From Hymenobacter aquaticus (lineage in GTDB: Bacteria; Bacteroidota; Bacteroidia; Cytophagales; Hymenobacteraceae), in assembly GCF_004765605.1 (NCBI RefSeq), contig NZ_SRLC01000002.1, positions 434,001-498,000 on the forward strand: a stretch of 64,000 bases of DNA, given 5' to 3'. Of this stretch, positions 34,260-44,550 are shown in pieces. Within the stretch, counting starts at the first letter, position 1. Each line of letters begins with the position of its first letter. Under the pieces are notes generated by a model that searched no databases, was not told the origin of the DNA, and saw only the letters and a program-made list of their open reading frames with translations. The translations under genes were made by a program, and so were the position numbers.

Positions 34260-37200
34260 TATTTCAGCAGGTTTTGGCTGCTTTTAAGCCATTCATAACA
34301 TTTGCCCATGCGGCGGGCCAGATTGAACGAATCCAGGAACTGGACTTGCCCATCATGGTCAAGCGCATACTGCTGTGCCAACGCGAGTATCTCAGTTAGC
34401 CAGCTGCCTTCCTCAGGACGGTTGAGTTCCCAGAATGGATGTACTGCCAGAGTTATGTTCTGGCGGCTGGGACCCCATAGCAGGACAGGAAGAGCCTGAC
34501 CGTTGCTGGCCCGCAACTCGCTGACTTCGCCTGTAATGCCTCCAGGAGTAATGAAGAAGCTGGTAGCCAGGTCGGAAAAAAGAACTTTAGTCTGGTCCAA
34601 CCAGCCTGCGAGTTCGGGGGTAATGAACTGCCCATCTGTACCAGCGCGGTAAGAAGGGTCTCTCATAACTCGCAACAGACTTAGTGCAAGCCGCCAATCC
34701 AGCAAAGCATGATAACTCATGTTACGGTAGCCCATCAAGCAGTTGTAGCAGGCCGTTTTGCAGCGCTCCGGGTGGCCATCTGTCCCAGTTCCTCTGTCGT
34801 TGTGGATCTTGTCCAGATAGCCTCCTGCTTCTGCTGGTGCTAGTGCCTCCTGTATCAGGTCCATGCCAATTGATCCATGGCCTACAGGTGCCATCTTTCC
34901 GAACAACCGTCGCACAAAGCCTGAACCATTTGGCAGCGCATCGCTCAGTGTCAACTGACCTACGAAACGGCCTGCTCGTTTGTCATCAGCCAAGGGCACT
35001 TGCGTAATGCTGCCAATTTCAATTTCCTCGGGCTCGATATCCTCTTCATCCGCAATGGCGCGCTGCAGCAGGAACGCAGCTGAGTAATACGCGGCCTTCA
35101 CCCCGTCTCTTTGCGAACCAGCTGATCCATCTAAGCCAAGGTTCAAGCCAAGGGGTACTGTTGTGGGCCTGAGTTGCAATAGCTCTGTTTTTTTATTGGC
35201 TGCCAAGGCCACCCGCTCCTGCGGATTGGCTTCGTCAGCCAGCCATTGCTGGGTAGTCCACACGTCGTTAAGTTGCTTCTCCCGCACATTTGCTTTCATT
35301 CCCCCTCCAAATAATGCTTCGCGAGGGCCCTTGTTCAAGCGCCATACCACATCAGCATCCCAAAGCATTGCCTGTGACCCGTGCAGCTCCAATACAGGGG
35401 TAGGCTCACTATCAGCGCCACGTTCTGTTAATAGGGGAGGACGCTGCACATACGAATCCACGTCTTCCCGTTCATCGCTGCCCGGGCCATAGTTCGTACG
35501 GAATGCTCTAGGGGAAACTACTTCATAGATATGTGCCGTGCTGACGTGCGGCGCATCAAGTTCGGCCTTGCAGGCCTCAACGGGGCACACTGCTGTGGGC
35601 GGGTCCGCCTGTTCGCAAGTGTCTGTATGATGGCATACCGGACAGGTGCGCATCCAGCGTCGGAGCACGAATGGGTCCTCGTCACGGTTGCTAATTACTG
35701 TCCGGTCGTAGCGTTGCTGGGTCTGCAACTCAGAGGTGAACCCAGTGGCCATGTAATAGAACTTGTCCTTGAGCTTTTGGGCTCCCGGAGCAAATTCATA
35801 AATGGCAGTGTCCGCCTGCCGGTCAATGAGTGGTAATATCCACCTACCGGCCTGCTGCCGCGCTCCTAAGTGCAGATTCCGGACCGTGGTAGGCATTCCA
35901 AACATGGGGAGCACACCGCCTTGGGCCAGTTTGTCGGCGTTGTCCTCACCTGGGGATTTGCCGGTCATAACCCGGTCCATTTCCCGGTAAAGGCCAGTGC
36001 CTGTATCAGCTAGCCAATCCAGCATTTCCGGAATATACTGCGCATTCTGGGCACCCGTCATAACATCCAGGACCTCTGTAGCCCAATCGGCTGACTCCTC
36101 CTTCAGCCATTGCTTAACGCCATCCTGCCACGCAGGCCATGTTCCTTGCTCCCCGAACTCGCCATGTACTCCGCCTCCAGTGGCGCCAGCATACTGGAAC
36201 GCCTCGCGCAGCGCGGCTTTAGCCAGCACGCGCTTCAAAATGCGGGGCTGGTCCATTGCCAGGAAGGGTGTAGGAGAATCGTCGCCGGTTATTTTGTGGG
36301 GGTTGGCAAAATAAAATTCATCATGGCTGCGGCCCCGGCAGAAGGTGAAGGCGACGGAGTACGCCTGGCCCCGGCGGCCTGCACGTCCGACCCGCTGCTG
36401 GTAATTGAAGCGCTGCGGGGGCATGTTCGCTAACATCACTGCCTGTAGGGCACCGATGTCAACGCCAACTTCCAAGGTGGTTGTAACGCTCAGTAGATCG
36501 ATCTGCCGAACTACTGCTGGTCCTTCGTCGGTCAGCACCACGTTACGGAAATGCCTTTGCCGCTCAAACTGGTCATCCGTTTGGCCGGTAAGCTCTTCGC
36601 AGTGTAAGCGGATGGAAGGCCGTGGATGCAATGCCGCGTGGTAAGCGAGGTAATTCCGCTCCCAAAGCTCATAACACTGCTTTTCTGGCTGTTTGGGCAG
36701 CGGCTCACGGCACCCCGTACAAACTCCTGCTGCTGGATGCAAGTGCGGACGGTAACATTTGCCGCAAATCCATACCGGGTCATTCTTGGCAGCGGCTTGC
36801 AAACTTAGGGCAATGGGGTCTACGTTACCGTTGGGATCTACAACAGCGGAACCTCCTGCTCCGCGCAAGTACCGGCGCACCCAATCAGCAATAATATTCC
36901 ACTGGTCTCTTCCGCCCAGGTGTAGGCCTGCAACGGCTTTCATATACCGTTTAACGGCGCCAGGGAAACTCTCGTCATCGGCCAGCGGCCGTTCGCTTTT
37001 GTACTCGCTGGTAGTGTAACGGTATTTGTCGCCCAGGATTCTGATAACGGCGCTCAATATGTGGTCTGCGTGTGCATGAAGTATAGAGGGCAGAGCAGAT
37101 AATGCTGAATCGCTGAGCTTAGGCCGCACCACGGCCGTTGCCAAGCCTGATGCTTCAAGGGAGTAAAACAGGCGGCGGAACAGCAATTCTGCTAACCTAT

Positions 37201-40200
37201 CTGTCATCCCATTGCGAATTTCATCACTCAGAGCACCATAGTTTTCCCGCCACTTAGGCTTAACCGGATTAGAGTAGTCAAGCCCACTAAACCATGGCTT
37301 CTGGCGATTCTGGATGTCCAGAAATTGTACTTTCAGTTCATTCCCTCCTGGGTTTACACCTAGTTGCAAAAACGATTCCTGCAAAGGGCCGGCCCCGTTG
37401 TGTGAACTAAGGCTATTGTCCGATAAACCGCTTATCAACTCCTTAACAGATACAGTTCTCTCTGAAATCTTATCTAATTCAGACTGTGCCGCTATGCCGT
37501 CGTTACGCTCATATTCGTTATCACTGCTTGACAAGCGTGCTTTGTTGAGCAGGTATGATATCTGGCTGTATAGGTTTGGATGCTGTTCCTTAACCCCGCT
37601 TTTAGTTAACTCAGATGCTTCCGGGTCTTTCAGTAATCGGATGATGGAGTAGCCCGATACTACTCGTTGTAGATTAATTGTTAGTAGTTCACGTAGCAGG
37701 TCGCCATAATGGTTGCGTTCTATTCCATTGGCTACCTGAGCTGCATCGTCTCGGCTGTCAGAAAATACAACCAGTTTCCGGCTATCGGCGCCTTCTGGCA
37801 GCTGTAATAGCAGTTCCTTCGCAAACGTCTGACTGGTCTGGCCGAAACCAGTCCGGAAGCCGCGCACTGAACTCAGGCGTTTCTTGCCTTTCTCATGATT
37901 GGCACCACACCCAGGGCATACAGCTGGCATAGCCCGCAATGGTTGTGCGTCGGCAGCACTCTGTCCTTCCACGCAAAACAGCCACCCCGTAATCCAATCC
38001 GGTCCGTTGGCGGCACTTGGTGTTGACGAGCCGTTCCCGAGTAACTGTACCTGGCCGGTACGGCTATCAATCCTGGCCCGCACCCATTTAGCTGTGTTGG
38101 CTGGCCGGTTTTTGCCTATGCCAGGTTGCTGCCAAGGAAACGGACCCTCTGCATCAAGTTCGGCCTGCGTCCATTCCCGCCGCGGGTGTTCATAAGGTAG
38201 GACCTTCTGATCCCCAGCTGGCCAAAATACCGCATAGTCGGCATAGGTCCGCCGCTCCACCAGGGTTTCTGCTGCTTTCTCCGGAATGCCCTCAATGTCA
38301 GGGCTAACAGTCAGCATCTGGAAGCTGTTGCGGGAGGAAGTGCCTGGTACCGACCAGTTAAGGCGGGCTCCTCCATAAAATACAGTACCGCAGCTGTCAC
38401 AGTACAGACCTTCCAATACATGCTGGCCGTCATCGGTGCGCAGCTTTGTCTGAGGCAACAGCTCACCAAACGGCTTTCTCACCTGCTGACCAGCGGGTAA
38501 ACCAGGCAGGCCTACCCACAAGCCTTCGATGTTGCGAAAGAAGAAGTGAAACCGGAATCGGGGCAGTGCACGCCCCTGTACCCGTGCTGCCTTCTCGACA
38601 TCCCGGAATTGCTTGTCATCGAGTAGACCGCGCGCAATAAACAAGCCACGCATGGCGGCCCGTAAATCCGCCTCGGCATGCCCTGGGCCAAATAATGATA
38701 TAGCCAGGTGCTGGAAGCCAGGGGCAAGGCTGTCATTAGCTGGCAGTACGGGTACTGCACGGATCTTGGTGCGTCCAGTATCCTGGTCAGTTACCTGACA
38801 GGCCGCGTACAGCCGTTCGCGCAACTGTAGTTCGGCCGACAACAGGCTGCGTCCCAATGCGGCTACACCCGTGATGGGTTCAGTTGTGCTCTGCGTTCTT
38901 TTGCAAAACTGGTTCAGCAGCTGGGCCGCTTCGGTTGCAGCCTCGTCTAATTGGTCCTGGGTTCCGCCCCATGCGTCAGCCACTACCTTGAATGGGGCTA
39001 TTGGCAAATGGCATTTCAGGCTACCGTCAGGAGATGTAGCTACTTCAATCTCTTGACCTTTGATGATTTGGAAAGCCTCGTTGCCATCTTCATTAGTGGG
39101 AACACCAAAAAAGTCCTCGAGGAACTGACGACTTGCTGCGCCTTCTTCTCCTTCTGTTTCCAGCGAAGCACTGCTGGCCAAGATCCGTAGCTGCGGGTGT
39201 GTAGGCGACAAGCCAAGCCGCTGTAATACGAGCCGTAAGAGGTAGGCTACTTCCGTGCCGGCAGTGCCCCGGTATAGGTGCAGCTCATCAACGACCAGGT
39301 GGAATATGCGGCTGCTGTCTTCTTCTAGCCAAAGGCGTGTCTTCTCAAAAATCGGGCTGTCCAGTGTACGCATTAGCATCACACTGAGCATTGAGTAGTT
39401 GGTAATCAGGATATCCGGTGGAGAATCCTGCATATCAAACCGGCTCCGCATCTCAGCTCCATCCAGCTGCGGAAAGAAAGCAGTCAGTTCTTTCCGGCGG
39501 TCAGCGTTTTCAGGCTGACTTATAAATTCCGCAATGGCTTCTGCATTGGCGCTAGCTTGTTGCAGCTCAGCCCGTAGCTCAGTCAGCTTGTACTTGTTAA
39601 TCTCCCACTGCCCAGCCTCATTCTTCTTGCGCAATGAGCCGGCCACGGGAGTAGCCCCTGTATATCGGCCGAAATGGATGCGGTTGCCATTGTTGTTGGC
39701 ATCAAACCAGTCGCGGGCATCCTGCGAGTCCAGTGCCCGCCGCAAGCGGGTCATCTGATCCTCAACCAGGGCGTTCATCGGGTAAAGAATCATTGCCCGC
39801 ACTGCCGCTGGGCGGTTTTCGTGCCCGCGTTGTTTGGCGGCAGGTTTTAAGCCGCTGCCTGCCGTTGCCGCTTTATCAACTGTGCTAGCATCCGTGAGCT
39901 TATTTGGGCCATCCCACCAGTTTTTTGCACTGGGTGGCATCTCTCCGGCCGGCCGCCATTCCTTTCGGGTGAATTCCTTGGTGATTTCAGCCAAGAGCGG
40001 CAACAGAAATGATTCGGTCTTACCCGAACCGGTACCAGAAGTGATGACACAGTGTTTATGCTGTAGAGCTTCCCGCAGCATCATCACTTGGTGCTCATAT
40101 AATTCTATCTCTGGATTGTCAATCAACCCAGCCTGGATCAGGCCCTTGAAAAGCTCCTGCTGTCGGCTGTCCAATCCGGGCAGGTCATCCGGGCCAAGTG

Positions 40201-40393
40201 CGGCAATATTCTTTCTGCTGCTCTTGTACTCCGGTAGTGGTTCGGCCCATGGCTGACGGTACAGCACCCGGTCCTGATGCAGTAATTTGTGCCGACGTTC
40301 TTCTATATCTGGAAATTTGGTGCGGAATGCTGTTTCTACGTAGCGGATAAAATTGTCACGGATGGTGTCAAACGCACCGATAGGATCATTCAT
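34259..40393 (-). CDS. DruE-like giant helicase with DUF1998
   Basis: A 2044-residue protein. The SF2 core has SGTGSGKTES (120-129), DELH (369-372), ASSASLE (motif III) and QRVGRAGRRGQ (about 1333). Several Zn-ribbon cysteine pairs occur (CDSC, CGKC/CTGC, CPVC). The C-terminus carries CKTACYNCLMGYRNM and LLDWRLALSLL, the DUF1998 signature. Length, helicase core and DUF1998 fit DruE, the shared protein of Druantia anti-phage systems, also related to MrfA. It overlaps the upstream gene by 8 bp and is coupled to the RecB-like gene downstream. Role: DNA or RNA translocation in defence. Confidence 0.88.
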   Translation of the reverse strand: MNDPIGAFDTIRDNFIRYVETAFRTKFPDIEERRHKLLHQDRVLYRQPWAEPLPEYKSSRKNIAALGPDDLPGLDSRQQELFKGLIQAGLIDNPEIELYEHQVMMLREALQHKHCVITSGTGSGKTESFLLPLLAEITKEFTRKEWRPAGEMPPSAKNWWDGPNKLTDASTVDKAATAGSGLKPAAKQRGHENRPAAVRAMILYPMNALVEDQMTRLRRALDSQDARDWFDANNNGNRIHFGRYTGATPVAGSLRKKNEAGQWEINKYKLTELRAELQQASANAEAIAEFISQPENADRRKELTAFFPQLDGAEMRSRFDMQDSPPDILITNYSMLSVMLMRTLDSPIFEKTRLWLEEDSSRIFHLVVDELHLYRGTAGTEVAYLLRLVLQRLGLSPTHPQLRILASSASLETEGEEGAASRQFLEDFFGVPTNEDGNEAFQIIKGQEIEVATSPDGSLKCHLPIAPFKVVADAWGGTQDQLDEAATEAAQLLNQFCKRTQSTTEPITGVAALGRSLLSAELQLRERLYAACQVTDQDTGRTKIRAVPVLPANDSLAPGFQHLAISLFGPGHAEADLRAAMRGLFIARGLLDDKQFRDVEKAARVQGRALPRFRFHFFFRNIEGLWVGLPGLPAGQQVRKPFGELLPQTKLRTDDGQHVLEGLYCDSCGTVFYGGARLNWSVPGTSSRNSFQMLTVSPDIEGIPEKAAETLVERRTYADYAVFWPAGDQKVLPYEHPRREWTQAELDAEGPFPWQQPGIGKNRPANTAKWVRARIDSRTGQVQLLGNGSSTPSAANGPDWITGWLFCVEGQSAADAQPLRAMPAVCPGCGANHEKGKKRLSSVRGFRTGFGQTSQTFAKELLLQLPEGADSRKLVVFSDSRDDAAQVANGIERNHYGDLLRELLTINLQRVVSGYSIIRLLKDPEASELTKSGVKEQHPNLYSQISYLLNKARLSSSDNEYERNDGIAAQSELDKISERTVSVKELISGLSDNSLSSHNGAGPLQESFLQLGVNPGGNELKVQFLDIQNRQKPWFSGLDYSNPVKPKWRENYGALSDEIRNGMTDRLAELLFRRLFYSLEASGLATAVVRPKLSDSALSALPSILHAHADHILSAVIRILGDKYRYTTSEYKSERPLADDESFPGAVKRYMKAVAGLHLGGRDQWNIIADWVRRYLRGAGGSAVVDPNGNVDPIALSLQAAAKNDPVWICGKCYRPHLHPAAGVCTGCREPLPKQPEKQCYELWERNYLAYHAALHPRPSIRLHCEELTGQTDDQFERQRHFRNVVLTDEGPAVVRQIDLLSVTTTLEVGVDIGALQAVMLANMPPQRFNYQQRVGRAGRRGQAYSVAFTFCRGRSHDEFYFANPHKITGDDSPTPFLAMDQPRILKRVLAKAALREAFQYAGATGGGVHGEFGEQGTWPAWQDGVKQWLKEESADWATEVLDVMTGAQNAQYIPEMLDWLADTGTGLYREMDRVMTGKSPGEDNADKLAQGGVLPMFGMPTTVRNLHLGARQQAGRWILPLIDRQADTAIYEFAPGAQKLKDKFYYMATGFTSELQTQQRYDRTVISNRDEDPFVLRRWMRTCPVCHHTDTCEQADPPTAVCPVEACKAELDAPHVSTAHIYEVVSPRAFRTNYGPGSDEREDVDSYVQRPPLLTERGADSEPTPVLELHGSQAMLWDADVVWRLNKGPREALFGGGMKANVREKQLNDVWTTQQWLADEANPQERVALAANKKTELLQLRPTTVPLGLNLGLDGSAGSQRDGVKAAYYSAAFLLQRAIADEEDIEPEEIEIGSITQVPLADDKRAGRFVGQLTLSDALPNGSGFVRRLFGKMAPVGHGSIGMDLIQEALAPAEAGGYLDKIHNDRGTGTDGHPERCKTACYNCLMGYRNMSYHALLDWRLALSLLRVMRDPSYRAGTDGQFITPELAGWLDQTKVLFSDLATSFFITPGGITGEVSELRASNGQALPVLLWGPSRQNITLAVHPFWELNRPEEGSWLTEILALAQQYALDHDGQVQFLDSFNLARRMGKCYEWLKSSQNLLK

Positions 40394-41480
40394 AACAGGA
40401 GGGGGGCAAACAGTTCAGGTGTTGTACTTCAATGATCTTCTGTCCCAGAAGCTCAGGCAATTTGTTGTAGAGCAGTGTGTACATGCCAGGGGCACTGTAG
40501 ACGTTGTAGCGTCGTATCTGGCCACCGTATTCAATAAAACATTGCTCAGGAGCTAATCCACTTAATAGAGTGGCCGCCCGTGCCGGCAATTCGGGTAACG
40601 GTGTTGCTGCTGGCACGGCAAGCAATTCCTGTGACTGGCTATGGAGCAGCACCCGTTTCGGGGCTCCTGCCTCTGCCCGCGAAAGAACCAGGTATCTTCC
40701 CCAGCTCTTATCAACGGCATAAGGAATATTATCCTGCCACAAGTAACAGTGGCGCCGGTACACTGTAAGCTCAAATTCAACCAGACTGAAGGATTTGTCA
40801 CCAATCCCTTCCTGCCATTGCAGCGTTTGCGGGTTGAACCAGGACTGCTTCCAGTCGTCAGGGAGTTCGTCGTTATGGGGTTGCAACGAAGCGCCGTATG
40901 CTTCCAGCTTGGTGGAAAAAGCCATCAGTTCCGGTTGCACCAGGTCGCTGCAGAATTGCAGTCGGCATTCGGCCGCCAGGTGTTTCAGCTTGGGCAGTCC
41001 ATAACTGGTCTGAGCAGTACCGCGTGCTGTCAACACCACCCGATCAGGCAGAAGCAGGTGGGTATTACTATTGGGCTGCGGGCTCACTTCCACCTCAACA
41101 TCTAAAGCTGCAGCCTGTTGACTGATGTCTTCGATGAGCTGCCTGGTACGTGCTCCGGTCAAGAGCATGCGTCGGCCACAGAATCCTGTAGGTGCTGGCA
41201 GCAGGATGACCCCAGGTGGGTGGACGCGCAAAAGACCATGCTGTGCGTCATAGTCTCCAAATCCTAGTTGGCCATAGAGCCGCATGGCAGCACGCTTGTC
41301 TGCGGCCTTCGGTGGGGCTGCTTGTGAACCTGGGGGGGCTGCACGGCGCCGTTTGTCATGGATTACCTGAAACGCCTCACCGAATTCCTGATTGCTGAGC
41401 CGTCCCTGAAGAGTCAGATAGTGTAAAAGTGTATCGTTGTGCACTGTGGAATCAGCAAACGGGTTGGAAATACTGGGCAT
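40386..41480 (-). CDS. Unknown protein of the Druantia-type locus (DruG candidate)
   Basis: A 364-residue protein with no domain I recognise. Segments such as GFGDYDAQHGLLRVHPPGV and FSLVEFELTVYRRHCYLW suggest a mixed alpha/beta fold. It overlaps the 658-residue gene by 29 bp and the helicase by 8 bp, so it is made with them. In type II Druantia two proteins (DruF and DruG) lie with DruE and a methylase. By size and order this is a DruG candidate; homology has not been tested. Confidence 0.75.
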   Translation of the reverse strand: MPSISNPFADSTVHNDTLLHYLTLQGRLSNQEFGEAFQVIHDKRRRAAPPGSQAAPPKAADKRAAMRLYGQLGFGDYDAQHGLLRVHPPGVILLPAPTGFCGRRMLLTGARTRQLIEDISQQAAALDVEVEVSPQPNSNTHLLLPDRVVLTARGTAQTSYGLPKLKHLAAECRLQFCSDLVQPELMAFSTKLEAYGASLQPHNDELPDDWKQSWFNPQTLQWQEGIGDKSFSLVEFELTVYRRHCYLWQDNIPYAVDKSWGRYLVLSRAEAGAPKRVLLHSQSQELLAVPAATPLPELPARAATLLSGLAPEQCFIEYGGQIRRYNVYSAPGMYTLLYNKLPELLGQKIIEVQHLNCLPPSCYE

Positions 41481-43428
41481 AAACCACCTGCTGGCGCAAG
41501 CGTAGCTGCTTCAGAGTTTGGGTTTCTCCACGCAGCCCATATCCGTCATAGCACAGGCCTGCCAATTCCTCGGGAATAATGGTGGTAGCAAGTCCAAGTG
41601 AATCCCGGCTGGGAGCAGAATAATTTTCTGGCAGCTTGCTGGAAACGATGCAATGCGGCAAGCTGCTGACATTTGCTTCGCCGACGGCAAACACTTTGAA
41701 CTTTCTATCTGTAACCATGTCGGAAGGCAAATGCCACAAGGCAGCATCTTTCTCGTCCCGACATAATTCTACTGCTGGTCCCCCGTCTGTGTATGCCAGG
41801 CATAGCTGCCAGTCTCTTTGGCCGTTGATAACCCGGAACGACGGCACCAATTCATCCAAGTAGGTGCGGTAGCCGCAGGCCAGGCCACCTTCTGCTACAA
41901 TTTGGGTTTCAGTAGCGACGGGCAGTCCGGCAAGTCCTGTTGCGTTTACAGGCAAACCCTCCAGCCAGAATAAACAGTAGTCGTTTGGAACCCCATCGAA
42001 GTGTGACCATTCCAGAAATCCAGCCGGTCCAACGTTATTCTTCCATTGTTGTACTGCGCTGGCATGGTGCTTATGGCAAAGAATCAACAGGGGAGTACCA
42101 TGTTCGAGTGTTTGTGCCGGCACCCACCATTGGTAAAAACCGTAGCGTCCTCCAGAAATGAAGACCTGCAGCTCAGCCAACTGAGCTACCACCTTCCAAT
42201 TGTTCGCAGGATCCCGGTAAACCTGCGCTTGGCTACTAGTCACTATGCCTTCTACTTCCTGCGACCATTCAGCCGTTTCCGGTTGAACAGCTTGCTGCTG
42301 TATGCCCGGTCCCGTCAGCTTCATGTCGTCCGGAATCGGTGTTTTGATATCCAGCCGGTAGTGTAAGGTGAGCTTGCCGGTTTCACCTATCCAGTCAGGA
42401 ATAAAGGGCATCAGCCGGGCATACGTTTCACCGCGGTACTCCACAGTCTTCACCTGCCCACCCAAGCGTATCACCCGTTCACGCCGACTCGTGCTGCCAG
42501 TCCAACGGTCCAGCACGTTCTGCACAATGTCTACAACCGCCACCCCTAGTTCTGTGCTCTCTTGCAGCTCGTGTCGGGTGGAGGCAGGTAGTAATATGGA
42601 TGGGTCCTGCAGCAACAGGGTCCGCATTTTGTCGGCAGTGACTTTAGATCCTGGTAGGAGATTGTTTCGCCCAAAAAATGCTGGCAAACCGCTTAGGGTA
42701 GTTGGCGGGAGAAGACACTGAGCCCTGGGCCAACCAACATGGATATGATGCCCCAGCTTCCGGGCCACCAGTACCCCACGTGCGCCCTGTAAATCCTCCT
42801 GACTCCACCGGGCAAGCTCTTGCCACATCTGCACCCAAACCCCGCTGCCTAGCTGAGCAAAGGCATTATCTGGCATCTCAGTCTGGCGCAGCAGTAGCCC
42901 TTTTCCTCTGAAAAAGTTATTCCAGCATCTGTAAAATCCTCGGGTTACAGATGTATCAATGCTGAACGGCAGCGTAAAGCAAGCCAAATACAACAGATGA
43001 AGCGGAGCTTTGAGCGACAATTTTCTGTTACCACGGAACATGACTGTGCGCTGACCAGTAATGGCTCCCTGTGCAGCATGCATCCAGTCTTGCCAGGCAT
43101 ACTTGGCCAATTCAGCTGGATGAGCAGGTGCATCACGCACAACACAGTCTTGTAATTCCTCACTTAGTACTACGGATTGCTTGCCTGAGGACACACTGTC
43201 CCAGAACACGGGGCCGCGTTGTAGGGCTTGCCAAAAGTCACGCAGAATAACAGCACTTTCGGCTTTGGCCAATGTTACCAAAGTACTGGTGGCGGTGGGC
43301 TTGGCTGCTGCCGATTGGACCGCCTGAAGTAAGTTGTCCTCAGTGAGATATAGGAACACCTCCTGTCCCTGCCGGTCAGGTTTAAACAAATAATCTGCGA
43401 CCAGATTATTCCACTGTATATAGTCCAT
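41452..43428 (-). CDS. Large unknown protein of the Druantia-type locus (DruF candidate)
   Basis: A 658-residue protein starting MDYIQWNNLVADYLF with a leading helical part. There is no catalytic motif I can name. Trp- and Arg-rich segments (YYQWWVPAQTLEHG, GFLEWSHFDG) suggest nucleic-acid or protein contacts. It is the second gene after vsr in a chain of overlapping genes. Its size and place fit DruF of type II Druantia; this is inference only. Confidence 0.75.
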   Translation of the reverse strand: MDYIQWNNLVADYLFKPDRQGQEVFLYLTEDNLLQAVQSAAAKPTATSTLVTLAKAESAVILRDFWQALQRGPVFWDSVSSGKQSVVLSEELQDCVVRDAPAHPAELAKYAWQDWMHAAQGAITGQRTVMFRGNRKLSLKAPLHLLYLACFTLPFSIDTSVTRGFYRCWNNFFRGKGLLLRQTEMPDNAFAQLGSGVWVQMWQELARWSQEDLQGARGVLVARKLGHHIHVGWPRAQCLLPPTTLSGLPAFFGRNNLLPGSKVTADKMRTLLLQDPSILLPASTRHELQESTELGVAVVDIVQNVLDRWTGSTSRRERVIRLGGQVKTVEYRGETYARLMPFIPDWIGETGKLTLHYRLDIKTPIPDDMKLTGPGIQQQAVQPETAEWSQEVEGIVTSSQAQVYRDPANNWKVVAQLAELQVFISGGRYGFYQWWVPAQTLEHGTPLLILCHKHHASAVQQWKNNVGPAGFLEWSHFDGVPNDYCLFWLEGLPVNATGLAGLPVATETQIVAEGGLACGYRTYLDELVPSFRVINGQRDWQLCLAYTDGGPAVELCRDEKDAALWHLPSDMVTDRKFKVFAVGEANVSSLPHCIVSSKLPENYSAPSRDSLGLATTIIPEELAGLCYDGYGLRGETQTLKQLRLRQQVVYAQYFQPVC

Positions 43429-43554
43429 ATTGAATAACTGCAGATTAGCTGTAGTTGCTTTACAGCCATATTTTTGAGACTAGCAAGTAGCTTATAAAGT
43501 CACGCAACTGCAAGCATATTATGAATGATGCAAACATTATTTTGCATCCTATTA

Positions 43555-43992
43555 CTACCCAGCTATGCGAAGGGAGCTGTAATTCAGTTCATTCCACAAG
43601 CGCTCGAATGTTGACTCCCGCCGTATCGGCTTGAGTTCACACTCCCATACTACTAGCACTTGCCAGCCCTGTAATTCCAAGGCACGTTGTTGTTGCCAGT
43701 CACGGGCTTTATTGCGCCCTAATTTCTGCTGCCACCATTCAGTCCTTGATGCTGGAAGCTTAAAGCAGGGCTGGCCCTCGTGAGCATGCCAGAAACAACC
43801 ATGTACCAGAATCACGGTACGGTACCGTGGCAATACAATGTCTGGCTTACCTGGCAAGTCTCCCCGGTGCAGTCGGAATCTGAGTCCTTGGCTGTGAAGC
43901 CACTTCCTCACGGTCATCTCAGGTTTCGTATCCTTGCTTCGGATACGCGACATATTGTAACTCCTCTGCGAAGGTGTAATCTTGTCCGCCAT
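43555..43992 (-). CDS. vsr: Very short patch repair endonuclease
   Basis: A 145-residue Vsr enzyme. SRIRSKDTKPE, LPGKPDIVLPRYRTVI and VHGCFWHAHEGQPC carry the catalytic Asp, the conserved Phe/Trp wedge region and the zinc-binding Cys/His residues. Vsr nicks at T:G mismatches that arise when 5-methylcytosine deaminates. It therefore accompanies C5 methylases, here the one at 32079. It is the first gene of the locus, 126 bp before the 658-residue gene. Its presence indicates that the methylase is active and long resident. Confidence 0.93.
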   Translation of the reverse strand: MADKITPSQRSYNMSRIRSKDTKPEMTVRKWLHSQGLRFRLHRGDLPGKPDIVLPRYRTVILVHGCFWHAHEGQPCFKLPASRTEWWQQKLGRNKARDWQQQRALELQGWQVLVVWECELKPIRRESTFERLWNELNYSSLRIAG

Positions 43993-44081
43993 ACCAACTC
44001 AACCCCTGGTTTTGCTCCCGTGTTCCGCTTTCATCACTGGGTGCTTGATCAGGTGGCATTTCTTTGAAAACCTTAACTGTT

Positions 44082-44498
44082 ATGTATAGACCATCTCGTA
44101 CTTATACATCTGATAGCTTGATTGTCAATAAATTGTATTCAAGGCGGGATTTGCGTGAGCTATTTGCTATTAATGATGCTACGATCAATACTGGCGTGTT
44201 TCGGCCCAAAGGCACCAATTCCGTATGGCTATTCGTGACTGAGGAAAAAGCAGCCGATAAAATCCAGTATAAGGATAAGCTGGAGGGTGATATACTTAAA
44301 TGGCAAGGACAGCTTAGTGGCCGCACGGATAAGCTAATCATGAGTCATGCAACGGAGCACATTGAGTTATTGGTCTTCTATCGTCATAGTAAGCGGGAAT
44401 ATCCCAGTGCTGCCTTTCGTTATCTTGGACGCTTCGAATACGAAAGTCACCAGGCAGGAAAGCCCACTTCGTTTTTGTTAGTTGTCAATAAGGAGTGA
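44082..44498 (+). CDS. DUF3427-like protein
   Basis: A 138-residue protein from the ATG at 44082. NKLYSRRDLRELFAIND, TGVFRPKGTNSVWLFVTEEK, QYKDKLEGDILKWQGQ and PSAAFRYLGRFEYESH follow the DUF3427 pattern, a domain found at the C-terminus of defence helicases and as a single-domain protein beside them. It is divergent from vsr across 89 bp, so the two could share a control region. It may read or contact DNA for the Druantia-like locus, but it is a separate transcript. Confidence 0.8.
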   Translation: MYRPSRTYTSDSLIVNKLYSRRDLRELFAINDATINTGVFRPKGTNSVWLFVTEEKAADKIQYKDKLEGDILKWQGQLSGRTDKLIMSHATEHIELLVFYRHSKREYPSAAFRYLGRFEYESHQAGKPTSFLLVVNKE

Positions 44499-44550
44499 AG
44501 GTTTGGGTTCTTCAACCAATTAATTGAAGTGTATTTATGACACAAATAGC

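Noticed and set aside
32079..43992. BREX or DISARM
   Set aside because: No PglZ, BrxC, BrxL or phospholipase-D DrmC gene; the single 2044-residue DUF1998 helicase fits DruE better than the separate DrmA and DrmB.
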